Of a stretch of DNA of 64,000 nucleotides, positions 62,915 to 64,000 are shown piece after piece (positions within the stretch are counted from its first letter, which is position 1; each line of letters begins with the position of its first letter). Where the stretch lies: contig NW_022985169.1 in assembly GCF_010093535.1 (NCBI RefSeq), forward strand, positions 186,001-250,000, in the 5' to 3' direction. The notes under the pieces were generated by a model. That model had not been told where the DNA came from and did not search any database. It saw nothing but the letters and a program-made list of their open reading frames with translations. The position numbers and the translations under genes are program-made. This DNA comes from Lindgomyces ingoldianus (Eukaryota; Ascomycota; Dothideomycetes; Pleosporales; Lindgomycetaceae).

Positions 62915-64000
62915 ATGCAGATGGCCTCACGTGGTCGCCCGTCCCTTCAGCAGGGCCTTGATCGCGAGGTATATCAGGTTGTGAGGAAGTTCCTCGATGA
63001 TAGGAATGAGTCCTCGCTGAAGGTAAAGCCGTATACGGTGTACGACTGGATTAAGAATTCGAACTCGAGCTTGAAGAGAAGGCCGAAGAAAGTGCTTGAA
63101 GACAGCATCGAACGAGTTCTGGCAGTGATTCAGGAAGACGAAAGCGGGGAGGATGAGATGGGACCTATTGATGGTGACTTCGGGAATAGTCAGGAAGCAA
63201 AAAAGCCGAAGGAGCCTGTCGACATCATGAACAAGCAAATCGTTAACTCTTGGGCGGTATCATCGGGAACAGCAACGCCAGTCGCGAATGGAGATAAGAC
63301 GAAAAAGAGAGACGGGCCAAAGGTGAATGGGGAGCGAGAAAGCAAGAAACAGAGACGAGATGTCAGAGAAGCGCAATCCAAAATCGACACCGCTCCGCCA
63401 AACCACATCAGTCTGAAAGATGTCGGGGGCGTCGATAACGTCAAGGCAGAGCTCAAAGACCATCTCGTTATGCCTCTCCTCTGTCCGGACGAATACGTCA
63501 AAAGAAAGATTCCTATCCCCCGAGGCATTCTTCTCCATGGCCCTCCCGGATGCGGTAAGACAGTCATTTGCAGGGCTTTTGCTGCAGAGCTTGGGGTCCC
63601 GTTCATCGAGATTCTTGGCCCGTCTGTTGTATCCGGCATGTCTGGAGAATCGGAGAAGCAGATTCGAGAGCATTTCGAGAAGGCGAAAGAGGTTGCACCG
63701 TGTTTAATCTTCATCGATGAGATCGACGTGATTGCACCGAAACGCGATAGTGCGCAAAGTCAGATGGAAAAGCGAATCGTCGCCCAACTATTGATTTCAA
63801 TGGACGGCCTCGCAATGGAAGCAAACGATGGAAAGCCTGTGATCGTTCTTGCAGCTACGAACCGCCCTGACAGCCTGGATCCGGCCCTTCGCAGAGGTGG
63901 TCGTTTCGACACAGAAATCAACATGGGCGTACCGAATGAACAGATGAGAGAGCTCATCCTTCGCGCCCTTACCCGAGGGCCGGACCTGGCCGATGACGTA
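62915..64000 (+). CDS. RIX7: RIX7/NVL-type AAA ATPase, ribosome biogenesis, 5' part only
   Basis: RIX7 strips factors from pre-60S ribosomal particles in the nucleus. Starts at ATG 62915 or, two codons later, at ATG 62921 (MASRGRPSLQQGLDREVYQV). The N-terminal helical domain binds nucleolar substrates (VKPYTVYDWIKNSNSSLKRR); a Lys/Arg-rich linker with a nuclear-localisation-like KKRDGPKVNGERESKKQRRD follows. D1 ATPase signatures appear in order: ISLKDVGGVDNVKAELKDHL, Walker A HGPPGCGKTVICRAFAAELG, EILGPSVVSGMSGESEKQIR, Walker B LIFIDEIDVIAPKRD, sensor-1 VLAATNRPDSLDPALRRGGR with the arginine finger, and FDTEINMGVPNEQMR. The frame is open to the window end; D2 and C-terminus lie outside. No intron is evident in this part. 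Confidence 0.93.
   Translation, partial: MQMASRGRPSLQQGLDREVYQVVRKFLDDRNESSLKVKPYTVYDWIKNSNSSLKRRPKKVLEDSIERVLAVIQEDESGEDEMGPIDGDFGNSQEAKKPKEPVDIMNKQIVNSWAVSSGTATPVANGDKTKKRDGPKVNGERESKKQRRDVREAQSKIDTAPPNHISLKDVGGVDNVKAELKDHLVMPLLCPDEYVKRKIPIPRGILLHGPPGCGKTVICRAFAAELGVPFIEILGPSVVSGMSGESEKQIREHFEKAKEVAPCLIFIDEIDVIAPKRDSAQSQMEKRIVAQLLISMDGLAMEANDGKPVIVLAATNRPDSLDPALRRGGRFDTEINMGVPNEQMRELILRALTRGPDLADDV

Overview
The window looks like nuclear DNA of a filamentous ascomycete (Pezizomycotina). Genes carry short 45-100 bp GT-AG introns. Fungus-specific families are present: HET, NACHT-WD40, AA9 polysaccharide monooxygenase, allantoate-type MFS transporters and a PTH11-like membrane protein. DNA transposons are abundant, and one block carries mutations of the repeat-induced point mutation (RIP) type. 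No ribosomal RNA, tRNA gene or CRISPR array could be supported. Positions of introns and pseudogene lesions come from reading by eye. Region 1 (1-14.3 kb) is an accessory, decaying segment. It holds a broken HET gene, one intact MFS transporter on the minus strand, broken short-chain dehydrogenase and polysaccharide deacetylase genes, and a 1,141-bp hAT-type element with an exact 8-bp target duplication, inserted in what was probably coding DNA. Region 2 (14.3-24.5 kb) has intact genes: a small secreted protein, a seven-helix membrane protein, and a redox trio (MDR reductase, flavin monooxygenase with an NTF2-like N-terminus, SDR). The monooxygenase and SDR are divergent from a shared 0.66-kb region. 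Region 3 (24.2-41 kb) is a transposon nest. A pogo/Fot-like transposase remnant is followed by a 10,330-bp element bounded by 22-bp terminal inverted repeats and a 6-bp duplication (GTTATT). Almost all of its interior is AT-rich and nearly free of pyrimidine-C-purine triplets and their complements. Its right half contains a mutated minus-strand gene resembling the fungal DUF6589 family, and its left half an unrecognised plus-strand frame. Beyond it lie the C-terminal end of a broken NACHT-WD40 gene, a small cysteine-rich gene, a Tc1/mariner relic and a second copy of the pogo-type end. Region 4 (41.7-58.2 kb) mixes fungus-specific genes: two multi-pass membrane proteins, a secreted MRJP/yellow-like protein, a carboxymuconolactone decarboxylase-like protein, a second MFS transporter, a glycine-rich protein, a tail-anchored protein of an uncharacterised fungal family and an AA9 LPMO. 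Region 5 (59.1-64 kb) is compact housekeeping DNA: LSM8 (U6 snRNP), a PITH-domain protein, VPS20 (ESCRT-III, with an apparent GC-AG intron) and, divergently, the ribosome-biogenesis AAA ATPase RIX7, cut by the window end. The window therefore runs from decayed accessory DNA through a RIP-marked transposon nest into conserved core chromosome.
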